A DNA stretch of 64,000 bases from Setaria digitata (Eukaryota > Nematoda > Chromadorea > Rhabditida > Setariidae). The position numbers and the translations under genes were made by a program. The stretch is from positions 1 through 64,000 of the forward strand of contig RCAB01000004.1 of NCBI GenBank assembly GCA_003640385.1, written 5' to 3'. Positions 1 through 13,747 of the stretch are shown here, one piece after another; within the stretch, counting starts at the first letter, position 1, and every line of letters begins with the position of its first letter. The notes below the pieces were generated by a model that ran no database searches, had not been told where the DNA came from, and worked only from the letters and a program-made list of their open reading frames with translations.

Positions 1-3000
1 TGACTCTTACGTTCGTTAAAAAGGCTCATACCATTTTCACATTCATGGCTAATTTATTTTGCTACTACCATGCAATAGGTGGATGATAAATATTTCTACG
101 TAGTATATACTTTCATTTTAGAAGATTGTAAATTGCATGATAACATTCATAACGCTAAGAGTCATGTCCCTATTAGCTTGATGATAAAGAGATCAAAAGT
201 CTTCAAAGCTAATCTGTAACATCATACTTTCTGATAAGCTTATTCAATTATAAGCGTTTAACTTATCAGTATACTTGAATAAAAATTTTCTTAAAGGATA
301 TGATAAATGTATTTTACGTAGCCTGTTAAAGAGCAAAAAGTCAGCTAACTTCTTTCAAAAATTAATGTGTTGAGATTTCAAAAATATCAGCAAAATTATG
401 AAATGGACTTCGAGAATTGGAAATCTGTCATTTTTTTTACAGGCTCCGGTAGAATTGAGGCACACAATTCAAAACATTGCTTTTCTGCGCAAGGCTAGAA
501 GTCAGCGAGTTAATTGATTATTCAATGATAGCTTTATGTTTCTTAGGTATAAATCTATATATGCTATTGTAATATTTCGCAAATGTTCTGGGCAGTTAAG
601 CACTAAGTAATATAATGTGTTTAAGATATTTCTCGAATATGCTTATATGGGTGTGATGGATGGACGAACGACTGTACGGACTGATAGACAGACTGAAGGA
701 TGGATGGATGATTATGAAGGAACCGAAATCCATCTTCACTCTGTTTTTACTGCTTTTAATCACTCCTTCCCTTTCATATTCAAAAATTTGACAGAATGGC
801 CTAAGAATATTAGGACGATTACTGACAGAGTTCAAGAAATATTGAAATTTTAAAGTTTTCATATATGTTCAAAGTTCCAAATCTCTCACAGTCTTAGTCA
901 AGCGGCTTGTCAATTATTTGTGGTTAGTCAGCGGACTTTTTAAAGGCGAGAATTTCACCATGGTTAGTTAAGTCGTCACTTTCACAACAGACAAAAGTGT
1001 TTGTTTGTTATGCAACCTGGAAAGGTAGAAGGAAAAGTTGATGATAAGGCAATGTGCTTAAACTGCTTGTCAGAGTGTGTCGATAAAAAGGATTCAAGAA
1101 TCTGATAAGATGAGGGATTTAGGATAAGTTGACAAGAGACAAGTTCGATCTAAGAATAAAGCATTCAAGCACCTCTAATCCACTCTTTCTCCATTCCTTA
1201 TCTTTTGTGAGAGAATGAAGAAAACTCTAAGTTTCGTTTATTGAAAATGAGAAAGAGGAAGATGGTTGGAGGAATGCAGCCCTCTCCACACTCAGCTGCT
1301 TCAGCAGTTCGGGCCACACTCCTTCATCCCCTCAGGCATAAATCCATTTCGGCCATATCGTTAGATCCCTCGCCGATTCCTCCTTCACTATTCGCCTCTA
1401 CTACTGTCCTCTCTTCTGTCAACAGCACTAACCAGCATTCTTTCCTTCCAAGGTTTGTTCTGTCGTGCACTGCTTAAACAAACTTCTTTGCTGTAAAGAA
1501 TGCCAGGAAACCATCTCCCGCCGCAGAAAGAAGCTCCAAAGCCAAGTTTCACACTGGCCAGAAAATGGATCACTGAAAGAAGCCTCATTCTGCAATTACG
1601 TTCACTTGAGTTAGAACTGAAGAAGTTTTGTCTTCATGGGACATCTCCACGAACTGGTTGCAAGAACTTCTGAACCCAATGTGTTTCCTCTGATTACGAC
1701 GTCTACTCATATCGACGTGCGCACCTGAAAGGAGTTTCACGCAATTTACTTACTGAGACTGCTTTCACCGACCATTGCCGTTAATCTTTTCTTTCTCCTT
1801 TTGCTCTATTTAATGGTAAATAACAGATTCCTGAGTGAAAACTGCTTACGATCAGATCACTTACCAAATTACAAGTGATTAGCTACTATGCTTCGGTCAT
1901 CCTGAGCCATCAGTAACTACTGACGGTTATATTCTAAGATTTTTTTTTTTGAATTTGCTATCAATAATTATTAATGATTATTATTAACTAATAATGATAA
2001 GTAATTAATAATAATTGCTTGTCATCATCAATTCCAATTCTTAGGAATTTCCTGCACATCACACTGAATATTTGATTCGGTTGTTTTCATAAGTGACTAT
2101 AAATTAGAAATGTATAGTACAGAATTTTATATAGTTTAGTAATGTATATTTAGCGTAGGCCAAGTATTAACTAGATTTACATTTCGAATGATAATTTAAA
2201 AAGAAGAGATGGTTGAGAAAAAGAAAAGTGATGAGAAGGAGAAAAACGTTTAGGGAAAAGTTTATCACATGGTATTCCAGGTCTGTTAATGCCTTTGAAC
2301 TTCTTTTTTTATAATATGCTTCCATTCAAATTTCTACCGAAAAACGTTGCATAAATTAGTTCTTTCTACTGTTCCTCAAATTATTTCTAACCTCCTTCTC
2401 TTTTTTGTTAGACTTCTGAATGAAATAATTTTGTGCAGATGATAAACTCGTAAACTTAACTCTTCTTCGGCTGTTATCTATAGAACGCACCATAGAGAAT
2501 TAATTTCATTTCATATTTTTGCGGTCTTGTCGGTAATATTTTCGAGCATTAGCGAAACGAAATGAAATCGGTTGGTCAAACTTGGCGAGGAGGAACTTGT
2601 GAAGCATCTTTATATATTTAATGATTAACTCACCTGATTGCTATTTTGTGTTTTACTAATAAAAAAAAGGGCCATTTTGAAATTGAGGTCGCTGAATCTC
2701 TGAGACACTACTACTAGGGCTGAAAGTAATGTAAGTGTTGACAATTTAATTTCGATTAAAATTTCTAGTTGCATAACAATTCTTCCAGTATTAACCGTCT
2801 ACTTTCATGAAATAAAATATCCAGAGAAACTCTTGGCACTCATGTATCGATTGTTTGATGAGAAAAGATTGGCACTAGTAAATCTAATATTATTCTGTTA
2901 GTAGGTGTTCTGAAATCGAGAGTAGTGCTGAGGAATAGCTGATATAGTAGATGTCAGCTGTTAGCATTTCTCTCTGCTAAGCAGAGAACCATTGCTTAAA

Positions 3001-4878
3001 TATTCAAAATTCATTCATTTAGTTTTTTTAACAGTAGCGAATGATAAATAAATGTAAATATTTGTTTGATAAAAATGAGCGATCATCGATTATCAGAAGA
3101 ATTGAGATAAGCATGAAAAAGTTATTAGATTACTGAAAACTGATTAATAAATATTTTACTTCCATAGGAAAAGCTTTTTTTCGTTAAAATATAATTTTTT
3201 CCAACATTTTTGCTTGATCTTTTGGCAGTACCGGGAAATTAACGAATTTCTCGGAGCAACTATTCATTATCAAGTTATTATTACTGCACTGTCATCGACT
3301 ATCGTACTTCTAATACCAAAAGTTCATTAGTGTCTAAGTTAAACTCAACTGAATCGTTCCTTTACTTTACCCCTCAACCAATCTTAGACTCTACTTCTCA
3401 GCATATTCTCGTTCAGTGATGTGACATCTTAAGAATAGTCTTGAGCTCTATGCTTGCTAACTACAAGCTCGATGGATTAGCCAAGTATGTTATTAATAAC
3501 AAACTTGTTCCACCCTAGATGCCTCATCTGTAGTGCAAATACTTGTAATATAGGTTGCATTTCTGAGATTAGTTTCAAAATGATTGGAGAAACGAAAAGA
3601 ACACAACGTTTGGCTTTCGATTGACCTTTTGCAGATAACTGTGACGAATCACTAACATTTTCATGGCTATTGCAGAGTACGAAGCGCCGGTGATGATAAC
3701 ACTAGATGGAACTTGTTTGGCAGTAAAGCTGTACAATCGAGCCCAGTCAAGCAGTGTTAACAGTTAGTATGATAGACGCTCATTTCTATTTCTATTATGC
3801 GGCCAAGCAACTCCTCAATCACTTTTGCTATCGCTTACTATGCCATGTTGCTTTTCATCGCTCGAAGTTCGTCATTTTCATTAAACTGTATCAAACTGAA
3901 AAATTACTTTTAAGTAACGGCCAAAGGCCAAAAAAGTTCAAGAATTTTGAAGGAAAAACTGTATAGGGGTCAAGTAATAGTAATAGTAAATAAAAATATT
4001 AGGAATATACTGTTACAATGAGGAAGCGTGGAGACAAAATGGATCTATTTAGTCCGGTCTCATCAACTATTCCTTCACCAAGTAATGATTTTTAAATGAT
4101 GTTCGATGTCCGAATGTTCCGCTATTACTACAAAAATTTTTTGAATTTTTCCCAATCTAATTCTGCGACTTTCTAAAAGTTTTTTTTGGGCTGGTTTTTA
4201 AATGAACTTTTTGATTCCTTCCTAGCACAAGTCAATAAGATCTACTATACCATAATATAAGGAATAATCTGGAGATATAGATTATTGCATAGCTGAATAA
4301 ATCCCGATGTTTAATTGGAGATAATAAAAAATGGAAGCATACATTGTATAAAATCGGTTTTTATGCTGAGATCAAACTAAAACTAAACTAATCTCTTTAG
4401 CAATCGACCAGAACAGTGAAGGAATTAGGTCTTCATGTGGGCATTATAGGATTAAGGCTGCTTAGGGCTTTTGAATTTTCTACTTTTAGGGTCCACTTTC
4501 CTAGGCTACAAAATAGGACTAATTTCGTCAATAAAATGACTGAATCGTTAGTTCCACACTTGCCCCAAATGATTATAAACTTGGGGTATAAAGGAAAAGA
4601 CTCATCCTGCTGGCTTGACTTTTACTCTGAATATTTTCGAGAAGACCAAAGATGCTATCAATTGTAAATCACAAGTTCGCAAGGGAAAGAGAAGAAAATG
4701 TTGCAGCTTGCTCTCTTTGCTCAATTCCCAGCAAAACTTCGAGCCTCAAGGCTTTCGTGTCATAAAATACAGAGCAATATCGCAGTGAATAGTCAGTCAG
4801 CTACTTCCAGTAAAAACGATGTAAGGAGTGACTGAAACTAAATGAACATTGTAACTTGAGGAGTGGTACGGTGTTCAG
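1..4878. other. Upstream region without a resolved gene
   Basis: I found no exon that I can support here. The short open frames, for example at 1241-1477, lack recognisable protein signatures or convincing splice-site pairs. The AT-rich stretch near 1960-2025 is low-complexity ATT/AAT sequence. The receptor exon at 4879 needs an upstream exon carrying the signal peptide and ending in phase 1, so one or more 5' exons of that gene should lie in the last few kilobases of this region, but I could not choose among candidates. Confidence 0.5.
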
Positions 4879-7800
4879 ATGAGGAAGAGCGCTTGATGGT
4901 GGATGTTTTCCGAGGCTATAACTCTCTCATTCAACCTGTTCGTAATTTAAATGAAACTCCGATTATTGTCAAAATTGCTTTGCAACTCGTCTTACTCATC
5001 AACGTTGTTCGTCTTCTAATTTCGAATTCCTTCAAGTTCATTTTTTTTAAAGAGTTTTGAAAAAATGCAGCTATCTGTAGGGATTTAGAATTCCCGAAAA
5101 AATTTATACCGTTTTCTTTCCTTCATGTTTCATGCTCAGTGTAGTGTTTTTAATTCAGGATGAAAAAGACCAAGTGATGCATACGAATGTGTGGCTTACT
5201 TTGGTTAGTTAAAAAACTGGCAGACTTTTCTCAGTCTAGTTTCAAATTAATTATTGATTTTTTCAAGTTTAAACTTGTGAATAGTTAGATTAAACTTGTT
5301 AAGAGGAATTTACATTTAATTCAGTAATCGATCCTGCTGAAGCTTGAAAACAATAGGATTAGCAAGCAAATCATTCATATATACAAGAATGTAATCAGGG
5401 ATTCCAGAAGTGGTACGATTTTCAAATGCGCTGGAATCCTGTAGATTACGGTGAAATTCAAAATATTCGAGTTGCACCGGACAAAGTTTGGTTGCCGGAT
5501 ATCGTCTTATTCAATAAGTGAGTGTTGTGGGACAGTCACCTGATGATTCTTTAAAATTTATTTACATTTGACGATTTATCTTTACAGCAATAGATAAAGA
5601 AGGATTTTCGCTTTTTATTTAATTTGAACCTCCCTTGAATTGTATTAAATTTTGGAATATGGAATATGAATTTTGGAATAAGTTTTATCTCAAGCTGGGT
5701 ACTCAGAAATTCCAAAAATAATTCATTAAATATGAGGAATGACACTTGAGTTGTAACTGATAAAAGATAATCGCAATAGTAGCTATTACTTTGCTAGCTT
5801 GGAACTGACATTGCAGTGCGGATGGGAACTATGAAGTATCATTTATGTGTAATGTTGTAATCAATTACAAAGGTGAAATGCTATGGGTACCTCCAGCAAT
5901 CTATAAGAGTTCCTGCATTATTGATGTTGAATTCTTTCCTTTCGATGAACAAACCTGTCACTTGATTTTTGGCTCATGGACTGTAGGTTTTCATATATTG
6001 TGTGCTTCATTCTGTTTTTAATTCAATCAGAAGTGAAACTTCGACAAATTAATTGCGTTGAAGAAAAACTGTCCAATAATTTCGTTAACTTTAATAATTC
6101 GTTGAAAAAGAAAAAACTTCTTATAGTTGAAGTCTGATAGTTAGCAAGCTAAACGTTAACAAAAATGTTTTTATACTGTTCTTGTTTACAGCACGCTACC
6201 GTTTGTTGGCGCAAATGTATTTATTGATGATTGGCGCCTCAAAATGTTTCCTTTTTTAATTTAAGATACTTTTATTCTACTCTGTACTTGTACAACTTGC
6301 TTCTATAGTACAATGAAAACGAAATAAAGCTTGAATTCGAGCAAGCAGAATGGGTCGACTTATCGGAATATGCGCCAAGTTCAATTTGGGATCTCATGGA
6401 TGCACCGGCTGCTTTGGTCAACAAACGTTCACGCATCGAGTTTCAAGTTAGGATACGGTAAAATGAATTCTTACCTCGCCATATAATAGATATTCCAATA
6501 CTACTTAATTATTTTTCATAAATTTGTTTCTTCCATAATAAACACATCTAGGTCTGTCCGATATCTCATAATGTCGAACTGGGTGCACAAAATTTAATGT
6601 GTTGAACTTGTTTTATGTTATGTGCTGCTAGGACAAGGCTCAATTTCCACTTCCCCTCAGATGCCAATTAATGGATTTTATAAAATGTTTCTTTACAGTA
6701 TATATATACATATATATTAGGATAACTAAATGCTTTTGAAAACTTAAAACTTTCTGAATGGACTGTTATGGTCCGTCACCCATCTTGTCACCGTATTCAC
6801 TGAGCAAATACACCAAGTCGCGCAGTTGTTGATATAGAAATATCTGTCTGAATAGTATTCTATATTCCAGTCCCTTTAAAACTGCTTTGAAGAGATTTCG
6901 AGATTTGATTCGTAATTTAAACAGATTTTAAGATTTTTTTGCAATGCTAAATTCCAGGAATTTCTGGTATTTCGTTCCGCCTTTTTTTAGGAGGAAAACT
7001 CTTTTTTACACCGTTGTATTGATCATTCCAACTGTATTAATGGCATTTCTAAGTATGGCCGTGTTTTTCCTTCCCACAGACTCAGGTTGTTCTACTAATT
7101 TTGAACTCTACTTATTCTAGTTCATATTTTACACTAAAGAAAATGCTGGAGATATTTCCGTAACATTTACTTGTTATGTACTTCCGGCTTCTTGCACACC
7201 GGCAGGATTACTTCAGGCGAGAAAATGACACTAACCATATCAGTACTACTTTCAATAGTTGTTTTTCTACTGCTTGTCTCCAAAATCCTCCCACCGACCT
7301 CATCCACAATCCCACTGATGGCCAAATATTTGCTGCTCACTTTCGTGCTCAACGTTATTACCATACTTGTTACTGTTATTATAATTAACGTCTATTTTCG
7401 CGGCCCAACCACTCATCGGATGCCCAAATGGGTGAGGACTGTTTTTTTACAGGTGAACGTTTCAGACAATTGTTTTATTTTTTTTAAATTCCAACTTGAT
7501 TTCATTCTTGAGACTGTGGTCGAGTAAATTTCGACTCTTATTTCACACTTGCTGTCAAAGTGTTTTTAGAACCTTATAACCCTAAAAAATATAAAAAACC
7601 ATTATCTTTTGCATATAATTTGAACAATTTGAAAATGATTTTTGTTTTCTTTTAATGGAATTTGCTGGAAGTTACTTTATATGAACTATGTTTCATTTAT
7701 TTCCATTTCAGTGTTTTAGTTACTACTTTAGATAATGCCTAAACTATTGTGTATGCAAAGACCAAGACCATTACTGAGGAATATTACCCAGAAAAATGGA

Positions 7801-8669
7801 CATTCAATTACTGCCGCATTGTCTCACATTGGCGAATTCAAGCTCAATCCATCCATGCATCATCCACTCTGTCCGTCAGCTGATACTGATAGCAGGTATA
7901 AAGAAATGACTTCTTGGTATTTTTCCTATACTCGAAATTTTGAATTTGTATCGAACAAAGTATGCTTTCTTATGCCCAAAATTTAAACTGATAAATAGTT
8001 CCGATTAATTTATCAAAAAGAAAAAAGGAAGCACAGAACTTTGAATTTTGAATCTATTTTCTACTCTTTGGCTGAGGAATGCTTTCGTTCAGGCAACCGC
8101 CAGCTATTGAATTAACTCACGTGGAAAGTATGGAACAGTTGGAAAGGGACCCATCAACAAATGCTTACTATCCACTTAGTGCAGACGCCTTGCGTGCCAT
8201 TGACGCCATCGAATACATAACTAACCATTTGAAGCAAGACGAGGAATATAAAATGGTTACCTTCCCTCCTCATTTTTGGTTTTAGCCATTCCGGGAATTT
8301 ATAACTCAACCGGAGTATCTGGAGCTCAGTCCGGGAGCCATCAGACCGTCACATTTCAGCACATATTATTAAATGATTCGACATGTCAAGTATTAGAGAC
8401 ATAAATAATGTCTGGAGATGAATCAAAAGATGCCTTTCAATCATTCGTTTTACCAGTATTAACTAACTAAAATACGATTACAGTATCGTGACGATTGGAA
8501 ATATGTGGCGATGATTATCGATAGACTGCTACTATATGTATTTTTCGGTATTACACTTGGTGGTACCTGCGGAATAATATTCTCTGCGCCTTATGTTTTT
8601 CAAGGTGTTGATCAGCGAGCTGAACTACAACGCCTTATTCATTTGTATAAAAATGGTGGTGAAATTTGA
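4879..8669 (+). CDS. Nicotinic acetylcholine receptor subunit, non-alpha (5' end missing)
   Basis: A pentameric ligand-gated cation channel subunit of the plasma membrane. Predicted exons are 4879-5006, 5159-5203, 5408-5517, 5817-5982, 6309-6457, 6991-7085, 7217-7452, 7732-7895, 8093-8255 and 8484-8669; all phases agree. The first exon gives the start of the extracellular domain ([20 protein letters not shown]). The 5817 exon carries the Cys-loop, two cysteines exactly 13 residues apart around [10 protein letters not shown]1 is in the 6991 exon, and M2-M3 are in the 7217 exon after GEK, the glutamate expected of a cation channel. M4 is in the last exon ([16 protein letters not shown]). The loop C region in the 6309 exon has no vicinal cysteine pair, so this is a non-alpha subunit. 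It fits the nematode levamisole-type group (UNC-29, LEV-1, ACR-2/ACR-3); I cannot decide which member. The signal peptide exon was not found. Levamisole-type receptors of body muscle are anthelmintic targets. Confidence 0.93.
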
Positions 8670-10052
8670 AACGATTTGACTTCTTAGATTTTATCAATTT
8701 TTCTCGGTGAGATTTTCGATGGTCGACACTAGATTTAATCCAGAATTGTTGTTTCCTCAGTGACCTGAGTGTTTGAAAATTATTGTCATCCAAAAAGTCT
8801 AAATTAAATTAAAAAATCTGTTGTCAAATAGTGCTTTTAATTTTTTCGTCAGTTTTCCACTGTATCCTTCTTTCGAGTTATAGATTGATTTTGCACTGAG
8901 GATATTTCTTATCCATGAATGATTTCTCGAAAAGTTTTGCAGCAAATACTTTGACATCCTCTTCTTTAATGCTTTCTTACGTTTTGGAAAGACTGAGTGT
9001 AGAAAGAAACGGGGCTTTGCTCCAATTATTTTGTTATGAATTTTAATTGCAGAAATGACACTGAGCAAAATAAATTGAGCACCAGCTGAATTGTTTAGCA
9101 GTGAGCATTCAAGAATGTTGGAGGCATTTTTTGTTTTAAAAAGATATAGATAGCTTAAATAAAAGCACAAACAAGTAGATGGTGAAGTCAAAAGGGAGTT
9201 ATCGTCTTCCTTTTTAATGTCTGACTATCAAAAATTGATTTTTTAAATTTAATGTTCGTAACGTCCAACGCCGTGATAATCGTACCAGTAGCGATTTAAG
9301 CCAATTTCGAAGTTTCTACGTAAACTAAGTAAGTGAATCTATGAATCGAGATAATAATACCTACTGAAATTATTGAACGAAGAGCTTTCGATTGTGAACC
9401 GAACTCACACTACAAGGTCCAACAAAGCATGCATCATTTAGCATCTTCCGAGAAAAAAGCCTTTTTTTGTTAATAGTCTAAATTCATTGCCAGCATTAAA
9501 ATTTAAGAATATATGATGCACAGACGAACTTATTCAGTTTGCAGAACATTGACTACATCAAGTGGTTAGCATTTTCAGCGAGGATTATATTTTAAAGCTA
9601 ATTTTAAGATTTCCGTTATTTACCTATTACCACTCTCGGATTTCGACAACTGCAGCGAGCAATATGAAAATATTTTTTTAATTTGAAAAAAGGTTGTATG
9701 TAAAATGAATAAAAAGACTAGTTTTAATGATGGAAGCCTGGAAATTTTTAAGGCATGAAAAGTATTGGTTGAAAAACCTTTAGTTCGTTCCTGTTTTTTC
9801 TTTTTTTTTTAATTCTTATTCGTTAAAACTGGAACATTTCAACATTGAGAACCTACTGGAGAGGGTGTTTCTTCTGATGGAAAATGGATATTGGTAATGT
9901 TATTCAATCAGTTTATTTGTATGGAATTAAGAATGATGACTGATAAATAATTAAGAATTGCTAGCGTAAAGAGCACGGCTTTTAGTTGATCGAATCCATT
10001 TATTATAGTTCACAGTACCATTATCATTTACTGATTCTATCCATTGGCCCTT
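8670..10052. other. Convergent intergenic region
   Basis: This lies between the 3' ends of the acetylcholine receptor gene and the minus-strand repeat-protein gene. A 130-codon open frame at 8799-9191 (-) begins at TTG, has no recognisable motif and is probably chance. Poly-T/poly-A tracts occur near 9680 and 9800. I see no RNA gene. Confidence 0.6.
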
Positions 10053-11672
10053 TCATTTATACCCATTTCGGCAGAGTACCAGGAATTCCAAAACAGCTGG
10101 TCCAACGACTGCCGAATCCTTACCACCAAAGCCAGCTGTTGCTTTTTCCATCTTCATATGTAAATTTCCAAGCAGTTCAGTTCCTTTCGGTGTTTTCAGT
10201 ACGCAAGGTACGCATTCACCGACATGCAGTGGCTTAAAGGTGCCAGTGCCACCTTTGACCTCTTTGTATGGCATCCACTTGTATTCGAAACCAAGCTGAA
10301 AACCAATCACGATTTCGCCTGAAAGATAACCCAAGATGCATTAAATAGACATTGACGACATAATTTGAAGCTGCTTCTCATGGCGCTAACATTTTCCGGT
10401 TGCGGGATGACGATCATTTGCATAGACCCAAGTTCTGCGCCTGCATTTTCCTGGCCATTCCAGCCAAAATTTGCCAAAGTTTTATTTGTAACATCCGGAT
10501 AAGCACGTCCGAAAACTGGTTCACCGTGCTTGTACCACAGCGCTACATAGCTATACGATTGTGAGCCGTCATCATTTCTTAGTTTACGACCAGCTCCCTA
10601 TAGATAAGTTCACAGTGATATTCAAATTAAAGATGGAGAATAAGAAAAGGGTAAAATAAGACTATTATTCAACTTACAGGGATCGGATTTTTAGCTGCAG
10701 GAAATGGATCGCGGTATTTGAGATCAATCCAAGTATCATCGTAAATTTTGATACCAGTCGGCGGTGCTTTGATATTTCGGAACAGAACCAACAAGTCCTG
10801 CATAAAACATCCCTTCAATAAAGATCGCCGAAAGGACTACAGAAAGAGATTAAGCTAATAGATCGGAAAGTCATTCCTGTAACTTGTGCTACATTTCCGC
10901 CTGTAACGTGCAGCAATTTACATAATTCCCTATAATGAATTTTGCATATACTTTTGCAGGACCTGAATTTCACCGCCTGCAAGTGTCTCATTTTTGCCGT
11001 TGTAGCCAACATTAGCGACGTCCTTGCCCATGTCGATATATCCAAGCAAGCTTTTCCCGTCCTTTGTTTTCATCAGTACAGGAGTTGACTGACCGCATCG
11101 TACTAATTGCAGCAGCTGATCGTTTTCACGATCTTTGTATGGACGCCACTCATACCAGAAGCCACTTTTTTTGAATTGCTCCATTGGATCTTGCTCGCTA
11201 GATGTCAGGATTTGAATTTGTCCACCCAAATCGCGAGCCCCTGTTAGTTCCACCTGCGAAATTTCGGACATCTTTTACAGAAGAAAAAGGGCAAACGTAT
11301 ATGGCTGATAGGTTTGCAACCCACTAATAAACTGAGTGGGCAAAATATCTCGTTGCTGACATCTCCTTTGATACTATCCTCAGGCTTTTAAAACTCATCA
11401 ACTGCTTTAAAAGGTTTGGAGAGTTCTAGCTTGGTATCCTTGCAGTCCTCTTAGTTCACAGAGATAAAGTATTAACACTATGCAACCTTGCTGTATGGGA
11501 ATGAACATTCCACATTTCCATTATTGCTCCAGGCTCGTCCATGGATTGGCTTACCAAATTTGTACCACAATGCAACATACATATTTTGTTGACCCTTGAC
11601 CCTGACGGGATTGTCGGGGAACGGAGAACCGATTGTATTATAAGCCCAAGTATCCTCAAATTCCTTCGCCAT
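10053..11672 (-). CDS. Two-repeat DM9-like protein of unknown function
   Basis: Five exons in order: 11672-11487, 11253-10963, 10797-10678, 10597-10391, 10295-10053. All joins are in phase 0 and give 348 residues. There is no signal peptide, so it is probably cytosolic. The protein is an internal duplication of about 170 residues. Each half begins with a DDTWxxxxxxDPFP or EDTWAYxxxxSPFP motif, followed by YVALWYKxGxPxxGRA. A NGxxx segment, an aromatic EYKWMPYK or WYEWRPYK motif, and a block reading LLGxxxM...GxxGK follow, ending LLVLFRN or FLVLCRN. The GRA and GxxGK elements resemble the insect/mollusc DM9 (DUF3421) fold, but the match is weak and made by eye. In exon 5 an upstream AG would break phase; the acceptor before LGFEYKW keeps it. 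I do not recognise a named orthologue. Confidence 0.82.
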
Positions 11673-13747
11673 CTTTCTGCTAACAGAGGTTGAGGGCGAT
11701 TAAACCGTACTAAAAGTAGTATGATATGAGCAATGAGTATCAATCCAAGACAATTTTTTCTTTTATATATATATATAAATGAACTTACAATTCTCTATCG
11801 ACAAACGAACAGACCAACTAATTACATTTTTATCCATTGCTTCTGAATTTCTAGCTCAACTTCTAGTTTCAGTTCTTGTTCCACATCTGAAATTGATTCC
11901 AATGCAACTGGTTTATAAATTCTTCAACAAAATTCCGATTTGTTTCTCAAAATTACGTGAAATTTTTTTATCTAGTGAAGAATTTTCTCTCATGCAGATG
12001 ACTGCACCTCGATCATACGTGTCTGAAGTGACGATGTCTTTTCTAATTCGAAAATGATTTATGTTCCAGTACCAACAAAAAAAATACAAAAATTGCGAAA
12101 TAAATTTGGCGGTTCAGCAAATCATGAAGAAAATGTACTGCAGTTGGATTAAGTACAAACTGTTCCCTCCGACATAACATGATCAACCCTTATGTATAAT
12201 CTATATATAAAATCCAAAAAGGATATTTGGCATCTAGCTTCTTTAATCAGTACCAAATGAACCAAGGTTATATATAGTCTAACAATCTAGGATAAACAAA
12301 TAGTACTATGACTCTTAGTATTATTACTTTGTAAGCTTCTATTGTATCAGGCTCATAATAAATTAGCATTCCTGTGACGGCATCGGGAACTTGACATGTG
12401 TGAGTGAAATTTTTTTGACTCCCTTCTTAACTCTAGAAAAATTTTACATTGTTGCATGCTACACGTTAGTTAAAGCGATAAAAAGAACTAAATATGCCAA
12501 ATATTCAACTTGCAACAAATTCACCTAAAAGTCAGAATGCTACTGAATGCAACTTGTAGATTTTGGTCATCATAATGATGCATCAGTAGCCTAGCTCATC
12601 GAGGATTGAATCTCAAAACAAAAAAGAAAAAAACTTGAAACCACTTGAGAGACTGGTTGAAAGTGTCGTTGTTTCGAAACGTCGGACGAAGATGAAGCAT
12701 AAATGTTTGCGAAGCATATCAAATTTATTCAGATTGGAATCTTTTATAATTGTGTAAGATGAAATGTCAGCTGAACTCATAGACAGCACATGCTTTGTCG
12801 CCTTGCAATCAAATTCAAAAAAGCAAAGGCCCTGCGACGACAGAGAAAGACAAGTTAAAAGGATTTCTTACTGCTTTGAAATCTTTCACATACACGGAGC
12901 TACTACCCTCCTTAATCTGTCTGAGGCATAACGACCAGAACGCAGCTCCTTCATTCAATTTACATATTCACTCACTACTTCGTTGCAGCAGCAAACTGAC
13001 CGGTGTCGCAGAAGGAAGTGTTCGAGTGACGTACGCAACGAGGCAGACCGTCTGGATAGGAAACGACTTGCAATAGTTCAGATTCCGTTCCGAACAGCCC
13101 GAGAGTCTAAAATGCAAGGGAGATGGCTTCTGTCTGTAGTTGAGCAGTGGGACGAATCAGTAGCCTTGCGCAACGTGGAAGGGTCGTGAGGAGCAAACCG
13201 AGGAGCTGGATTTTAGAACGAGAAAGACGACCGCCGGAAGCGGAACGGCGGACACTGATCGGGCAGCTAGGAGCTTCCTCCTTTGCTGTCCCTTCCTTTT
13301 CTCAAGTTCACCACACTGTTCGGTATAATGGGATGATAACAGTTGTCTCGTAATTCTCTTTTCAAAACCGATCATCCATACGTAGGATAAGTGATTAGAG
13401 ACTTATTTAAATGACCTTTGACATAAGAGTATTCCGGAATGATAACTCGGCTAGAATTGAACGAAGAAAGTAAGAAAGGTGAAAGCTTCAAAGGCTCATT
13501 GAAAAATAAAGTGCTGATAGATGGTGATTTCAGAAGCTCAGATTTCTGCTTTCCCTGGCACAGGCTAGTGCTCGGAGTGTGGAAGGAAGTTGAGATTTGA
13601 CCTTGTTACGTTGCACTGACTCGGGAAGATTGTAGTCCGTTTACAGAGATCTTTTTGTGAGGGGAAACTTGGGTCGAATTGGTGCTGCTAACATATGCTT
13701 TCAGATTCTTCATTGATTCATTCAGTGTTGAAGAGAATCTTATTAAA
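11673..13747. other. Divergent intergenic region with presumptive promoters
   Basis: About 2.1 kb separates the minus-strand repeat-protein start from the plus-strand Argonaute start and must hold both promoters. The part from about 12980 to 13330 is clearly less AT-rich than its surroundings and has open frames on both strands without recognisable protein content. A short TATA run occurs at about 11766-11777. No RNA gene or repeat was recognised. Confidence 0.5.

Noticed and set aside
8799..9191. 130-codon open frame on the minus strand
   Set aside because: Begins at TTG, lies in AT-rich intergenic DNA between convergent genes, and shows no motif or splice partner.
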